Assembly: GCA_033764335.1 (NCBI GenBank)
Contig: JANRJC010000042.1
Coordinates: forward strand, 76,612-140,611
DNA: 64,000 nucleotides
From: JAGQVA01 sp033764335
GTDB lineage: Bacteria > Bacteroidota > Bacteroidia > J057
Direction: 5' to 3'
Part shown: piece by piece, positions 36,391 through 44,353 of the stretch
How the letters are laid out: each line of letters opens with the position of its first letter
How positions within the stretch are numbered: the first letter of the stretch is position 1
Notes under the pieces: model-generated
What the model was told of the DNA's origin: nothing
What the model saw: only the letters and a program-made list of their open reading frames with translations
The model's database searches: none
Program-made: the position numbers and the translations under genes

Positions 36391-36609
36391 TTGGCAAAAC
36401 AAGCTCCTATAAAAGTTGATGGTGAAGTGGTAGAGGCCCTTCCTAATGCAACCTTCAGAGTAAGGTTGGAAAATGGGCATGAATTGTTGGCTCATATTGC
36501 GGGAAAGATGCGGATGTATTATATAAAAATTCTGCCCGGAGACAGGGTCGCTTTGGAAATACCTCCATACGATCTTAGTAAAGGAAGAATTGTTTACAGA
36601 TATAAATAA
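36391..36609 (+). CDS. infA: Translation initiation factor IF-1
   Basis: 72 residues, an S1-like OB fold. IF-1 occupies the A site during initiation. The start is TTG at 36391, since the usual N-terminus (AKQAPIKVDGEVVEALPNATFRV) begins directly after it and no ATG is nearby. GHELLAHIAGKMRMYYIKILPGD and LSKGRIVYRYK are standard. A hairpin lies between it and rpmJ. Confidence 0.96.
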   Translation: MAKQAPIKVDGEVVEALPNATFRVRLENGHELLAHIAGKMRMYYIKILPGDRVALEIPPYDLSKGRIVYRYK

Positions 36610-36613
36610 ATCG

Positions 36614-36635
36614 GTTGTCCCTTTAAACGGACAAC
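36614..36635 (+). other. Hairpin between infA and rpmJ
   Basis: GTTGTCC (36614-36620) and GGACAAC (36629-36635) form a perfect 7-bp stem with an 8-nt loop in the 41-bp infA-rpmJ gap. No T tract follows, so it is more likely an mRNA processing or stability element than a terminator. Confidence 0.5.
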
Positions 36636-36650
36636 ACAACTAAAAGAGAG

Positions 36651-36767
36651 ATGAAAGTTAGAGCATCGGTAAAAAAGAGAACTCCGGATTGCAAAATCAT
36701 CCGCCGCAAGGGGAAGGTCTATGTGATCAACAAAAAGAACCCCAGGTGCAAACAAAGACAAGGTTAA
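36651..36767 (+). CDS. rpmJ: 50S ribosomal protein L36
   Basis: 38 residues, beginning MKVRASVKKRTPDC and ending KNPRCKQRQG. It is the smallest ribosomal protein of the 50S subunit. The zinc site of the E. coli type is broken: positions 11 and 27 are Thr and Asn, while C14 and C33 remain, so this is a zinc-independent (C-minus) form. It sits in the conserved infA-rpmJ-rpsM order. Confidence 0.95.
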   Translation: MKVRASVKKRTPDCKIIRRKGKVYVINKKNPRCKQRQG

Positions 36768-36783
36768 GAAATTGTAAAGGAAC

Positions 36784-37161
36784 ATGGCAAGAATTTCAGG
36801 TGTAGATTTACCCAAAAACAAGCGAGGTGTCATTGGACTTACCTACATTTTTGGTATCGGCAAAACATCGGCGATCCGAATTCTCAGTAAAGCCGAAATC
36901 AGCCAAGATAAGAAGGTGAAGGACTGGACGGATGATGATGTCGTCAAAATCCGCCGGATTATCGGCGAGGATTTTAAGGTCGAAGGTGCATTAAGGTCCG
37001 AGATTCAGCTGAATATCAAGCGACTCATGGATATCGGCTGCTACCGTGGTCTTCGGCATCGTAAAGGTCTGCCGCTTCGCGGACAGCGTACCCGTACCAA
37101 TGCCCGTACACGTAAAGGAAAACGTAAGACGGTAGCAGGGAAGAAAAAAGTAACCAAATAA
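36784..37161 (+). CDS. rpsM: 30S ribosomal protein S13
   Basis: 125 residues. S13 in the 30S head touches P-site tRNA with its basic tail and bridges to L5. RISGVDLPKNKRGVIGLTYIFGIG and YRGLRHRKGLPLRGQRTRTNARTRKGKRKTV are characteristic. First gene of the alpha-type block, followed by rpsK after 44 bp. Confidence 0.97.
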   Translation: MARISGVDLPKNKRGVIGLTYIFGIGKTSAIRILSKAEISQDKKVKDWTDDDVVKIRRIIGEDFKVEGALRSEIQLNIKRLMDIGCYRGLRHRKGLPLRGQRTRTNARTRKGKRKTVAGKKKVTK

Positions 37162-37205
37162 ATAGGTAATGGTTTTGGGTAATCCTATAAAATATTCAAT
37201 CAACT

Positions 37206-37592
37206 ATGGCAAAAGCGACCAAAATAGTTAAGAAAAAAAGGAAAATTGAGGCTGTTGGTCAGGTTCATATATCCTCATCGTTCAATAATATTATTATCAC
37301 CGTTACAGACTTAGCGGGAAATACAATTTCCTGGTCGGCTGCCGGTAAGATGGGGTTCCGTGGATCTAAAAAAAATACGCCCTATGCTGCTCAGGTAGCT
37401 GCAACAGATTGCGCCAAAAGAGCCTATGATATGGGACTGCGTAAGGCTGAAGTATTTGTGAAAGGCACAGGTGCCGGTCGTGAATCAGCGATTCGTGCGG
37501 TAAATGCTGTGGGAATTGATATTACCCTGATCAAGGATATAACTCCGCTGCCACATAATGGCTGCCGTCCTCCTAAAAGAAGAAGAGTATAG
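37206..37592 (+). CDS. rpsK: 30S ribosomal protein S11
   Basis: 128 residues. S11 lines the mRNA exit on the 30S platform. HISSSFNNIIITVTDLAGNTISWSAAGKMGFRGSKK and KGTGAGRESAIRAVNAVGI are near-universal. KDITPLPHNGCRPPKRRRV closes the protein. A 102-bp gap with strong symmetry follows before rpsD. Confidence 0.98.
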   Translation: MAKATKIVKKKRKIEAVGQVHISSSFNNIIITVTDLAGNTISWSAAGKMGFRGSKKNTPYAAQVAATDCAKRAYDMGLRKAEVFVKGTGAGRESAIRAVNAVGIDITLIKDITPLPHNGCRPPKRRRV

Positions 37593-37605
37593 TCAGATGT
37601 TGAAC

Positions 37606-37669
37606 TTTGAGTGATTAGTTTTGAGTTGGAAATGACTCAAAACCCCGAAGAAAATCTTCGACTCAAAAC
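37606..37669 (+). promoter_or_regulatory. rpsD leader with competing inverted repeats (candidate autoregulatory element)
   Basis: TTTGAGT occurs twice (37606-37612 and 37620-37626). Its complement in ACTCAAAAC also occurs twice (37635-37643 and 37661-37669). The inner pair forms a perfect 9-bp stem (37618-37626 with 37635-37643). Between the two 3' copies is a second perfect hairpin, CGAAGA-AAA-TCTTCG (37646-37660). Several exclusive pairings are possible just before rpsD, whose product S4 is an mRNA-binding autoregulator in E. coli and Bacillus. Regulation is inferred. Confidence 0.5.
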
Positions 37670-37694
37670 TTAAACTTAAAACGCATATAATAAA

Positions 37695-38291
37695 ATGGCA
37701 AGATACAGAGGCCCCAAGGGTAAGATAGCCAGAAGATTTAAGGAGCCGATTTTTGGCCCGAGCAAAGTTTTAGACCGTAGAAAATTTGGACCCGGTCAGC
37801 ATGGCCGTGGCCGTAAAAAAGTTTCTGAATATGCGGTTCAGCTTCAGGAAAAACAAAAAGCCAAATACACCTATGGTGTGCTTGAGCGTCAGTTTAGAAA
37901 TACCTTCGACAAAGCATCCCGGAAAAAGGGAGTAACAGGCGAGGTCTTTCTCCAAATGCTTGAAGCACGTCTCGATAATACACTGTTCCGTATGGGATTT
38001 GCGCCGACCCGTCGTGCTGCCCGCCAGCTCGTAAGTCATAAACACGTGATGGTAAACGGCGTAGTAACCAATATTCCCTCTTTCATCCTCCAGCCCGGAG
38101 ATGAAGTGACAATTCGGGAAAATAGTAAAAGTATTGATGTTATCAATCAAAGCCTTGGACGTAACTCCCGCTATTCATGGTTGGATGTACAGCCCGGGCA
38201 ACACAGAGGTATTTTCCTGAACTACCCAGACAGAGAGTCTATTCCGGAAAATATTAATGTTCAGCTGATTGTAGAATTGTATTCGAAATAA
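37695..38291 (+). CDS. rpsD: 30S ribosomal protein S4
   Basis: 198 residues. S4 starts 30S assembly by binding the 5' domain of 16S rRNA. MARYRGPKGKIARRF, FGPGQHGRGRKK, YGVLERQFRNTF and the S4 RNA-binding fold RLDNTLFRMGFAPTRRAARQLVSHKHVMVNG are present. No N-terminal zinc cysteines. It ends with IVELYSK as in E. coli. Its leader (see 37606-37669) looks built for control. Confidence 0.97.
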   Translation: MARYRGPKGKIARRFKEPIFGPSKVLDRRKFGPGQHGRGRKKVSEYAVQLQEKQKAKYTYGVLERQFRNTFDKASRKKGVTGEVFLQMLEARLDNTLFRMGFAPTRRAARQLVSHKHVMVNGVVTNIPSFILQPGDEVTIRENSKSIDVINQSLGRNSRYSWLDVQPGQHRGIFLNYPDRESIPENINVQLIVELYSK

Positions 38292-38363
38292 TATTTCGAA
38301 TCCTGGTTGGAGTTTGATTTTATTTTCAATAATTATTATCATAAACAGAAAGGTAAACACCGT

Positions 38364-39350
38364 ATGGCACTACTAAATTTCCAAATGCCGGAAAAAGTTG
38401 TTCTGGAAAAGGAAAATGACTTTTACGGCAGATTTCTCTTGCGACCTTTAGAGCGTGGATATGGTATCACGGTAGGGAATGCCTTGAGACGAGTGCTTCT
38501 TTCTTCGCTGGAGGGCTTTGCGATTACCTCCGTGAAGATTCCTGGTGTTGATCATGAATTCTCAGTAGTTGATGGCGTTGTTGAAGACGTAACTGAGATC
38601 ATCCTCAACCTCAAAGGCGTCAGACTGAAAAAAGTTGCTGACGGCGATTCCAAAATATTTGTTTCTGTGCGTGGCAAAGAGGTTTTTACGGCTGGGGATA
38701 TCGCAGATCATACTGCTGCATTCCAAGTTACAAATCCTTCTCACGTCATCGCCCGTCTTGATTCCAAAACACAGTTCGACATCGAACTTACGGTTGGAAA
38801 AGGGCGCGGTTATGTTCCCGCCGAAGAAAACAAAACGCAAAATGCTCCTATTGGCGATATTCCGATTGACGCAATCTTTACGCCGATTCGCAACGTCCGC
38901 TACATGGTGGATGACTACCGTATCGAACAAAAGACGGACTATGAGCAACTTGAGATAGAGGTTAAAACCGACGGAACGATTGACGCAGAGTCTGCTTTGA
39001 AAGAAAGCGCAAATATTCTCCTCCGTCACCTCATGTTGTTTTCTGACGATAGCATTACGCTTAAGTCTGATGAACCTGAGAAAAAGGACGAAGTGGATGA
39101 AAACTACCTCCAAATGCGGAAACTACTTAAAACGCCGCTTTCGGAACTTGATCTTTCGGTTCGTGCTTTTAACTGTCTTAAAGCTGCCGATATCAAATCC
39201 CTCGGGGATTTGGTGAGTTACAATATTGCGGACCTCCTGAAGTTCCGAAACTTTGGCAAAAAATCCCTCACAGAGCTTGAAGAGCTGGTAGCTGATAAAA
39301 GCCTGACTTTTGGGATGGAAGTAGCCAAATATAAACTTGACGAAGATTAA
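38364..39350 (+). CDS. rpoA: RNA polymerase alpha subunit
   Basis: 328 residues from the ATG at 38364; the frame extends to 38307 but that leader has no family similarity. N-terminal dimerisation domain: RFLLRPLERGYGITVGNALRRVLLSSLEG. C-terminal domain (about 250-328): LSELDLSVRAFNCLKAADIKSLGDLV and FRNFGKKSLTELEEL, which contact UP elements and activators. Typical place between rpsD and rplQ. Confidence 0.98.
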   Translation: MALLNFQMPEKVVLEKENDFYGRFLLRPLERGYGITVGNALRRVLLSSLEGFAITSVKIPGVDHEFSVVDGVVEDVTEIILNLKGVRLKKVADGDSKIFVSVRGKEVFTAGDIADHTAAFQVTNPSHVIARLDSKTQFDIELTVGKGRGYVPAEENKTQNAPIGDIPIDAIFTPIRNVRYMVDDYRIEQKTDYEQLEIEVKTDGTIDAESALKESANILLRHLMLFSDDSITLKSDEPEKKDEVDENYLQMRKLLKTPLSELDLSVRAFNCLKAADIKSLGDLVSYNIADLLKFRNFGKKSLTELEELVADKSLTFGMEVAKYKLDED

Positions 39351-39447
39351 TATTTAACACTTAATTTATTACTCATTGCCCAGGGGAATATGACCCTCCT
39401 CCTTCGGTGGACTGGAATGCCCTTGGCATGGCAAAAAGCTAATAACA

Positions 39448-40011
39448 ATGAGACACGGAAAAACGTTTAATCACCTCGGGCGTACAGCGTCCCACCGGAA
39501 AGCCTTGTTAAAAAACATGGCTATTTCCCTCATCGAGCACAAAAAAATCACTACAACGCTCGCCAAAGCAAAAGAGCTTCGCAAATATGTGGAGCCTCTG
39601 ATCACCAAATCGAAAAACGATTCTACACACTCCCGTCGTACAGTTTTTTCTTACCTTCAAAGTAAAGAAGCGTTGAAAGAATTGTTTGGAGTTATTGCGG
39701 ATCGTGTAGGAGATCGCCCGGGAGGTTATACCCGGATTTTGAAAATTGGTAACAGACCCGGGGATAATGCCGAAATGGCGTTTATTGAATTAGTTGACTT
39801 CAGCGAATTTGCTCCTGGCAAAGCCTCAGGCTCAAGCAAACGCAAAAAACGCAGAAGAAAAACCGGTAGCGGCACAGGAAAAGAAACGGTTGCTACACCT
39901 GTTGTAGAAAAACCAGTAGCCAATGACGTAATTGAAGATGCTCAGGAAGTCATTGAGACACCCGAAGAAGAAACGGCTCAAGATTCCGAACAAACTTCTG
40001 AAGAAAGATAA
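39448..40011 (+). CDS. rplQ: 50S ribosomal protein L17 with acidic C-terminal tail
   Basis: 187 residues. The first ~115 are standard L17 (MRHGKTFNHLGRTASHRKALLKNM, YTRILKIGNRPGDNAEMAFIELVD). The remaining ~70 form a low-complexity tail, first Lys/Arg/Ser-rich and then Glu-rich (VIEDAQEVIETPEEETAQDSEQ). Such tails are common on L17 in Bacteroidota. Last gene of the plus-strand ribosomal block; a strong terminator follows. The 97-bp gap upstream contains an imperfect stem (GCCCAGGG with CCCTTGGC). Confidence 0.96.
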   Translation: MRHGKTFNHLGRTASHRKALLKNMAISLIEHKKITTTLAKAKELRKYVEPLITKSKNDSTHSRRTVFSYLQSKEALKELFGVIADRVGDRPGGYTRILKIGNRPGDNAEMAFIELVDFSEFAPGKASGSSKRKKRRRKTGSGTGKETVATPVVEKPVANDVIEDAQEVIETPEEETAQDSEQTSEER

Positions 40012-40034
40012 ACGGGATATATACCTGATAAAAT

Positions 40035-40064
40035 AAAGCGGTTACAAATTTTTGTAACCGCTTT
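40035..40064. terminator. Intrinsic terminator between rplQ and lipB
   Basis: AAAGCGGTTACAAA and TTTGTAACCGCTTT form a perfect 14-bp stem with a TT loop, followed by TCATTTTT. It ends the ribosomal cluster and can also act for lipB, whose stop codon begins on the next base of the opposite strand. Confidence 0.92.
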
Positions 40065-40775
40065 TCATTTTTCCTCCACAAAGGTAATTTCAAAAATATC
40101 GGAGAAATGTCGCTTTAGAAGAGATTTGACTTCCTCCATAGGGATGGGGGAGCCGATTTCTTTTTGAAGTGAAGTGACACCCTTATCGCTGATTCCACAG
40201 GGAACAATGTAGTCGAAATAGGTAAGATCGGTATTTATATTCAGCGCAAAACCATGCATGGTCACCCACCGGCTACACCGAACACCCATCGCACAAATTT
40301 TGCGAGGGTTATCCGAATCTATATCTAGCCAGACACCGGTAGCTCCTGCTATTCGCCCTCCTAAAAGGCCGTAATCAGCCAGTAAACGAATCATAACCTC
40401 TTCCATAGTCCTAAGATACCAGCCAATATCTGTGCGAAACTTCTCCAGATCGAAGATAGGATATCCTGTAATCTGGCCGGGGCCATGGTAAGTTATGTCT
40501 CCTCCGCGATTGATTTTGTAGTAGAGAATTCCTTTTTCGGCGCGTACACGTTCATCAATCAGTAAGTTTTCGGGATTACCGCTTTTTCCGAGAGTATATA
40601 CAGGGGCATGTTCACAAAAGAGCAAATGGTGAGAAGTTGGTACCTCTTTTGGCGAGAGGCTTTTATCGGAGGCCAGCTTAATCTCCACATTATTTTTGAG
40701 CAAAGATTCCTGAACTTCCCAGGCTTCTTTGTAATCAATTTTACCGAAATCCCGGTATATGACGGGTTGTTTCAT
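40065..40775 (-). CDS. lipB: Lipoyl(octanoyl) transferase
   Basis: 236 residues. It transfers octanoate from acyl-carrier protein to lipoyl domains. RGGDITYHGPGQITGYPI (residues 90-107), the catalytic lysine K159 in RKICAMGVRCSRW and catalytic C193 in IVPCGISDKGV are all visible. The nfu-type gene ends 9 bp upstream, so both are probably co-transcribed; Nfu proteins deliver the Fe-S clusters needed by lipoate synthase LipA, which links the two. Confidence 0.96.
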   Translation of the reverse strand: MKQPVIYRDFGKIDYKEAWEVQESLLKNNVEIKLASDKSLSPKEVPTSHHLLFCEHAPVYTLGKSGNPENLLIDERVRAEKGILYYKINRGGDITYHGPGQITGYPIFDLEKFRTDIGWYLRTMEEVMIRLLADYGLLGGRIAGATGVWLDIDSDNPRKICAMGVRCSRWVTMHGFALNINTDLTYFDYIVPCGISDKGVTSLQKEIGSPIPMEEVKSLLKRHFSDIFEITFVEEK

Positions 40776-40784
40776 TTCCCTGTG

Positions 40785-41363
40785 TCAAATCACATTATTC
40801 GCGGTCGCCGTTACTTTTCGGATTTCAGGCATCATTTGGGTCAGGAGGGGTTCTACGCCAGTTTTCATGGTCTGATTTGCGTAGGGGCATTTATGGCAGG
40901 CTCCGTGCATGGTAAGATTAAGTACGCCATTAGCATAAGAGTCAAAAACAATATCACCACCATCTTCCTGTGCCGCCGGGCGTATGTGCTTATCCAACAG
41001 ATCCCGAACCATCTCCACAATCACATCATCGGAGCGGGAATGGTCTATCCCCTGAGAGCCAATGTAGATGATCGGCTGGTCACTTTCCAGATGTTGTTGA
41101 ATCATTGATCGAACCTCAAAAAGAATGTCCTGCCAAGAAGGACTGTTTTTCGGTTCTTTAAGAATGGTAATATAATTTTGATTAAGCATTACCCGTTGGA
41201 CATACCTAAACATCAGCAGCCTTCGCGCCAGCGGCGAAAACTCAGCTTCTGCCAGCGATTTAAATTCATAAGGTTTGTCAACAAGGATACCATTTTCCAA
41301 AACAATTTTAATTGCATCAGGATTAGGAACCCCCTCTATATGTAATTGTACCTTGCGGCTCAT
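40785..41363 (-). CDS. Nfu-type Fe-S cluster scaffold
   Basis: 192 residues from the ATG at 41363 (MSRKVQLHIEG), which starts the Nfu N-terminal domain; the longer frame to 41525 runs through the upstream gene. The C-terminal NifU-like domain has HIRPAAQEDGGDIVFDSY and the cluster-binding C156-x-x-C159 (HGACHKCPYANQ). It delivers 4Fe-4S clusters to apo-proteins such as LipA and aconitase. It precedes lipB by 9 bp. Confidence 0.92.
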   Translation of the reverse strand: MSRKVQLHIEGVPNPDAIKIVLENGILVDKPYEFKSLAEAEFSPLARRLLMFRYVQRVMLNQNYITILKEPKNSPSWQDILFEVRSMIQQHLESDQPIIYIGSQGIDHSRSDDVIVEMVRDLLDKHIRPAAQEDGGDIVFDSYANGVLNLTMHGACHKCPYANQTMKTGVEPLLTQMMPEIRKVTATANNVI

Positions 41364-41424
41364 AGGGTTTAAAATAGAGATACAAAGATAGTGAAAATAG
41401 ATACCCGAAATGCGAAGAGCCGTT

Positions 41425-41748
41425 TTAATCGTCAAATAGTACTTCATTAAGCGCCGTCTGAAGTTCGGCCAAGGCATGTCGGTCTTTGAGTTTGCGTGCC
41501 ACTTCAATTCCCGACTGATAGACAAGAGCAGCGGCCTGTTTGTCTTTTATTTTTTCCAGGGACTTGCCCAGGTGATAGTAGGTGCCGATATATTCCGGAT
41601 GGAGAGATTTTAACTGTTCGAAATATTTAATTGCTGTGAGAATTTCACTCTGATTGAGGTATTCGTAGGCAACAGAATAAAGCGTAAAAGCATCGTTCGG
41701 CGCAGTTTCAAGAAAACTAAGTAGTTGTTGGAGTCTGGAGGGTATCAT
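41425..41748 (-). CDS. Small tetratricopeptide-repeat protein
   Basis: 107 residues, about three TPR helix pairs (DAFTLYSVAYEYLNQSEILTAIKYFEQL, YIGTYYHLGKSLEKIKDKQAALVYQSGIEVA-type pattern). No signal peptide, so cytoplasmic. Function unknown; TPRs bind partner proteins. It is 61 bp upstream of the nfu gene on the same strand and divergent from etfB with 59 bp between. It may be the first gene of the nfu-lipB unit. Confidence 0.82.
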   Translation of the reverse strand: MIPSRLQQLLSFLETAPNDAFTLYSVAYEYLNQSEILTAIKYFEQLKSLHPEYIGTYYHLGKSLEKIKDKQAAALVYQSGIEVARKLKDRHALAELQTALNEVLFDD

Positions 41749-41773
41749 AGTTTTTTTAATAGATATTCCTTTG

Positions 41774-41781
41774 TAATTTTG
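41774..41781 (+). promoter_or_regulatory. Candidate -7 box for etfB
   Basis: TAATTTTG is an exact match to TAnnTTTG, placed 26 bp before the etfB ATG. No TTTG was found at the usual distance upstream, so the -33 part is weak or absent. Confidence 0.4.
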
Positions 41782-41807
41782 CAGAAAATTTTAATCCCGA
41801 CCAATTT

Positions 41808-42548
41808 ATGAAGCTCTTAGTGTGCATTAGCCATGTTCCCGACACAACTACAAAAATACAGTTTGAGGCGGACGGAAGTAAGCTTAATAAGTCTGGTGTA
41901 ACCTACATCATCAACCCCTATTGTGAATACGGCCTGAGCAAAGCCATTGACTTTCGCGAAGCCGGAAAATCGGTAAACATCACGGTACTTTGTGTAGGCG
42001 GGCCGGAAGTGGAACCCACTTTGCGTAAGGCACTGGCTATTGGTGCAGACGCTGCTGTGAGAATTGATGCCCAACCAACCGATTCTTCTTTTGTGGCAAA
42101 ACAAATTGCGGATTATGCAGTGGGGAAAGATTTTGCTGTGATCTTTACAGGTAAAGAATCTATTGATTTTAACGGTTCAATGGTTCCTGGTATGATTGCC
42201 GAACATTTGGACATGCCTTTCGTTTCTTATGCGACTTATATGGAGCTTATCGGGGACTCTGGCGCAAAACTATACCGTGAAGTGGACGGGGGATATGAAG
42301 TGGTGGAAGCGAAATTGCCATTGGTAGTCAGTTGTCAAAAAGGAATATCGGAATGGCGGATTCCCAATATGCGGGGTATTATGGCTGCACGCAACAAACC
42401 ACTAGCAATTATTAATGCTAATTCGACCGCAGAATATACAAAAACCGTAAAGTTTGATTATCCACCCGCAAAAGAATCCTGCCAGTACTTTGAACCCGAC
42501 AATGCATCCGGGCTGGTAAATGCCCTTGTTTCAAAAGGATTAATCTGA
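41808..42548 (+). CDS. etfB: Electron transfer flavoprotein beta subunit
   Basis: 246 residues. With EtfA it carries electrons from acyl-CoA dehydrogenases to the quinone pool. MKLLVCISHVPDTTTKI, LNKSGVTYIINPYCEYGLSKAIDF and FTGKESIDFNGSMVPGMIAEHL are ETF-beta signatures; the subunit binds AMP. Spaced 28 bp before etfA. The ETF-QO partner is not in the window. Confidence 0.95.
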   Translation: MKLLVCISHVPDTTTKIQFEADGSKLNKSGVTYIINPYCEYGLSKAIDFREAGKSVNITVLCVGGPEVEPTLRKALAIGADAAVRIDAQPTDSSFVAKQIADYAVGKDFAVIFTGKESIDFNGSMVPGMIAEHLDMPFVSYATYMELIGDSGAKLYREVDGGYEVVEAKLPLVVSCQKGISEWRIPNMRGIMAARNKPLAIINANSTAEYTKTVKFDYPPAKESCQYFEPDNASGLVNALVSKGLI

Positions 42549-42576
42549 AATTGCCCCAATATAAAATCTACCATAC

Positions 42577-43551
42577 ATGCCAGTATTATTATTTGCAGAA
42601 AACGCGCAAGGTACATTCCGGAAACCGGTATTTGAAGCAGCTACTTATGGGTATGATCTGGCGAAAACGCTCGGAACACATCTTATCGCCGTTTCTGTTG
42701 GTCCGGTAAAAGAGGATGAACTGGAAAAACTCGGAAATTACGGCGTATCAGAAGTGTATAAAATCGAAGATGCCCGGTTAAATTCGTTTGTCAATACGGC
42801 TTTTGCAGCTGCGGTGATAAAAACGGCTCAGGATACCGGTTCAGATATAATCGTAATGTCCCAAACCTATCACGGCAGGGCTGTTGCTCCCCGGGTTGCA
42901 GCACGGCTGGACGCCACGCCTTACTCTGGCGTAATCAGCCTCGCCGACGCGGCTAATGGTTTTGATGTCAGAAGATTCTCTTATTCCGGAAAAGGTGTGG
43001 AAGAACTGAAATCTGCACGGTCTAAGATCGTGATTACCGTTAAAACCAATGGTTATAAGGTGGAAGAAAACCCTGTAACGATTTCTATTCGCTCCGGAAA
43101 TTATTCCCCTTCAAATGACGATATAGATTTAGTTGCGCGTGAACTTGTAAAAGCATCTGAAGGTGTATCGCTTACAGAAGCCGAAGTAGTAGTTTCCGCA
43201 GGGCGGGGGATGAAAGGACCTGAAAATTGGGGAATGATTGAAGAACTAGCCGGCCTGTTGGGCGCAGCAACTGCCTGCTCCAAACCTACCGCAGATATGG
43301 GGTGGCGCCCTCATCATGAACATGTCGGCCAGACCGGTATCCAGATAGCCCCCAATCTTTATATAGCAATTGGTATTTCGGGAGCAATTCAGCACTTGGC
43401 CGGAGTAAGTTCTTCCAAAAATATCGTAGTAATCAATAAAGATTCGGAGGCACCGTTTTTTAAAATCGCGGATTATGGTGTTATTGGTGATCTTTTTGAG
43501 GTAGTACCTCGTCTGATTGAGGAAATTAAAAAGATAAAAATTGCCAGCTAA
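42577..43551 (+). CDS. etfA: Electron transfer flavoprotein alpha subunit
   Basis: 324 residues. An N-terminal ETF domain (about 1-190) is followed by the FAD-binding C-terminal domain with VVSAGRGMKGPENWGMIEELAGLLGAA, HHEHVGQTG, LYIAIGISGAIQHLAGV and NKDSEAPFFKIADYGVIGD. These are the expected FAD contacts. Forms a heterodimer with EtfB for beta-oxidation or amino-acid catabolism. Confidence 0.96.
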   Translation: MPVLLFAENAQGTFRKPVFEAATYGYDLAKTLGTHLIAVSVGPVKEDELEKLGNYGVSEVYKIEDARLNSFVNTAFAAAVIKTAQDTGSDIIVMSQTYHGRAVAPRVAARLDATPYSGVISLADAANGFDVRRFSYSGKGVEELKSARSKIVITVKTNGYKVEENPVTISIRSGNYSPSNDDIDLVARELVKASEGVSLTEAEVVVSAGRGMKGPENWGMIEELAGLLGAATACSKPTADMGWRPHHEHVGQTGIQIAPNLYIAIGISGAIQHLAGVSSSKNIVVINKDSEAPFFKIADYGVIGDLFEVVPRLIEEIKKIKIAS

Positions 43552-43660
43552 CGACTGATATTCAGGCAATTAATAACTAGGAAATTTTCAAATAAGATAT
43601 TAGATTGGGTTAGGAGTGAATTTCTTTTAAATTTGATAACGGAGACTAAATCCCGGATAG

Positions 43661-44305
43661 GTGAAAAAGATTCGACTAGATATAATCGGCTTGTCTTCCA
43701 GTCATTCACAGATTGGACATTACGCGCTGGTCTTAGGAGAAAGTGAAGGCAACCGTCGGTTGCCGATCATTATTGGAGGGGCAGAAGCGCAGGCGATTGC
43801 ACTTGAACTTGAAAACATCAAGACTAATCGCCCGATGACACATGACCTGATTTATAACCTTGCCCAACATTTTGAAATCAACCTTCTTGAGGTAATCATC
43901 AACGATCTGAGTGAGGGCATTTTTTATGCGCGACTCATCATGGAGGCTGACGGTGAGATTCATGAAATTGACAGCCGCCCCAGTGACGCCGTTGCGATAG
44001 GGGTTCGGTTTAAAGTTCCGATTTATACTTACGAAAATGTCCTCCGAGAGGCCGGCATTGTTATTGACGAAGAGGAACCCGGCTCCGGAAGTAAATATAA
44101 AGACGAAGAAGGCGAATTTTCGCTTGCAGAAATTGAAAAGTCGGAACCGGTCGAAGAAGAACGTCCTCCCACCAAACGTTACAGTGTTTCCTCCCAGGAA
44201 AAACTCAAACAGTTGGAGAAACAACTAAGCGAAGCTCTGGCCGGAGAAGATTATGAAAAAGCTGCCCGAATCAGGGATGAAATCAAACGATTAAATAATG
44301 ACTAA
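43661..44305 (+). CDS. BFN (DUF151) domain protein with UVR motif
   Basis: 214 residues, GTG start at 43661. The bifunctional-nuclease fold covers about 1-135 (LPIIIGGAEAQAIALELE, RPMTHDLIYNL, IDSRPSDAVAIGVRF). A charged linker leads to a UvrB/UvrC-type helix hairpin at the end (LEKQLSEALAGEDYEKAARIRDEI). The biochemical role of BFN proteins is poorly settled (nuclease activity reported for plant/Thermotoga relatives), and the UVR motif suggests contact with a partner protein. It is followed by a strong terminator. Confidence 0.88.
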   Translation: MKKIRLDIIGLSSSHSQIGHYALVLGESEGNRRLPIIIGGAEAQAIALELENIKTNRPMTHDLIYNLAQHFEINLLEVIINDLSEGIFYARLIMEADGEIHEIDSRPSDAVAIGVRFKVPIYTYENVLREAGIVIDEEEPGSGSKYKDEEGEFSLAEIEKSEPVEEERPPTKRYSVSSQEKLKQLEKQLSEALAGEDYEKAARIRDEIKRLNND

Positions 44306-44340
44306 AAAAAAACCTGCCGATTGGCAGGTTTTTTCTTTTT
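44306..44340. terminator. Bidirectional intrinsic terminator
   Basis: AACCTGCC (44311-44318), loop GATT, and GGCAGGTT (44323-44330), flanked by A7 on the left and T6 on the right. It serves the BFN gene and the converging TonB-like gene. Confidence 0.93.
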
Positions 44341-44353
44341 ATATGAGATGATT

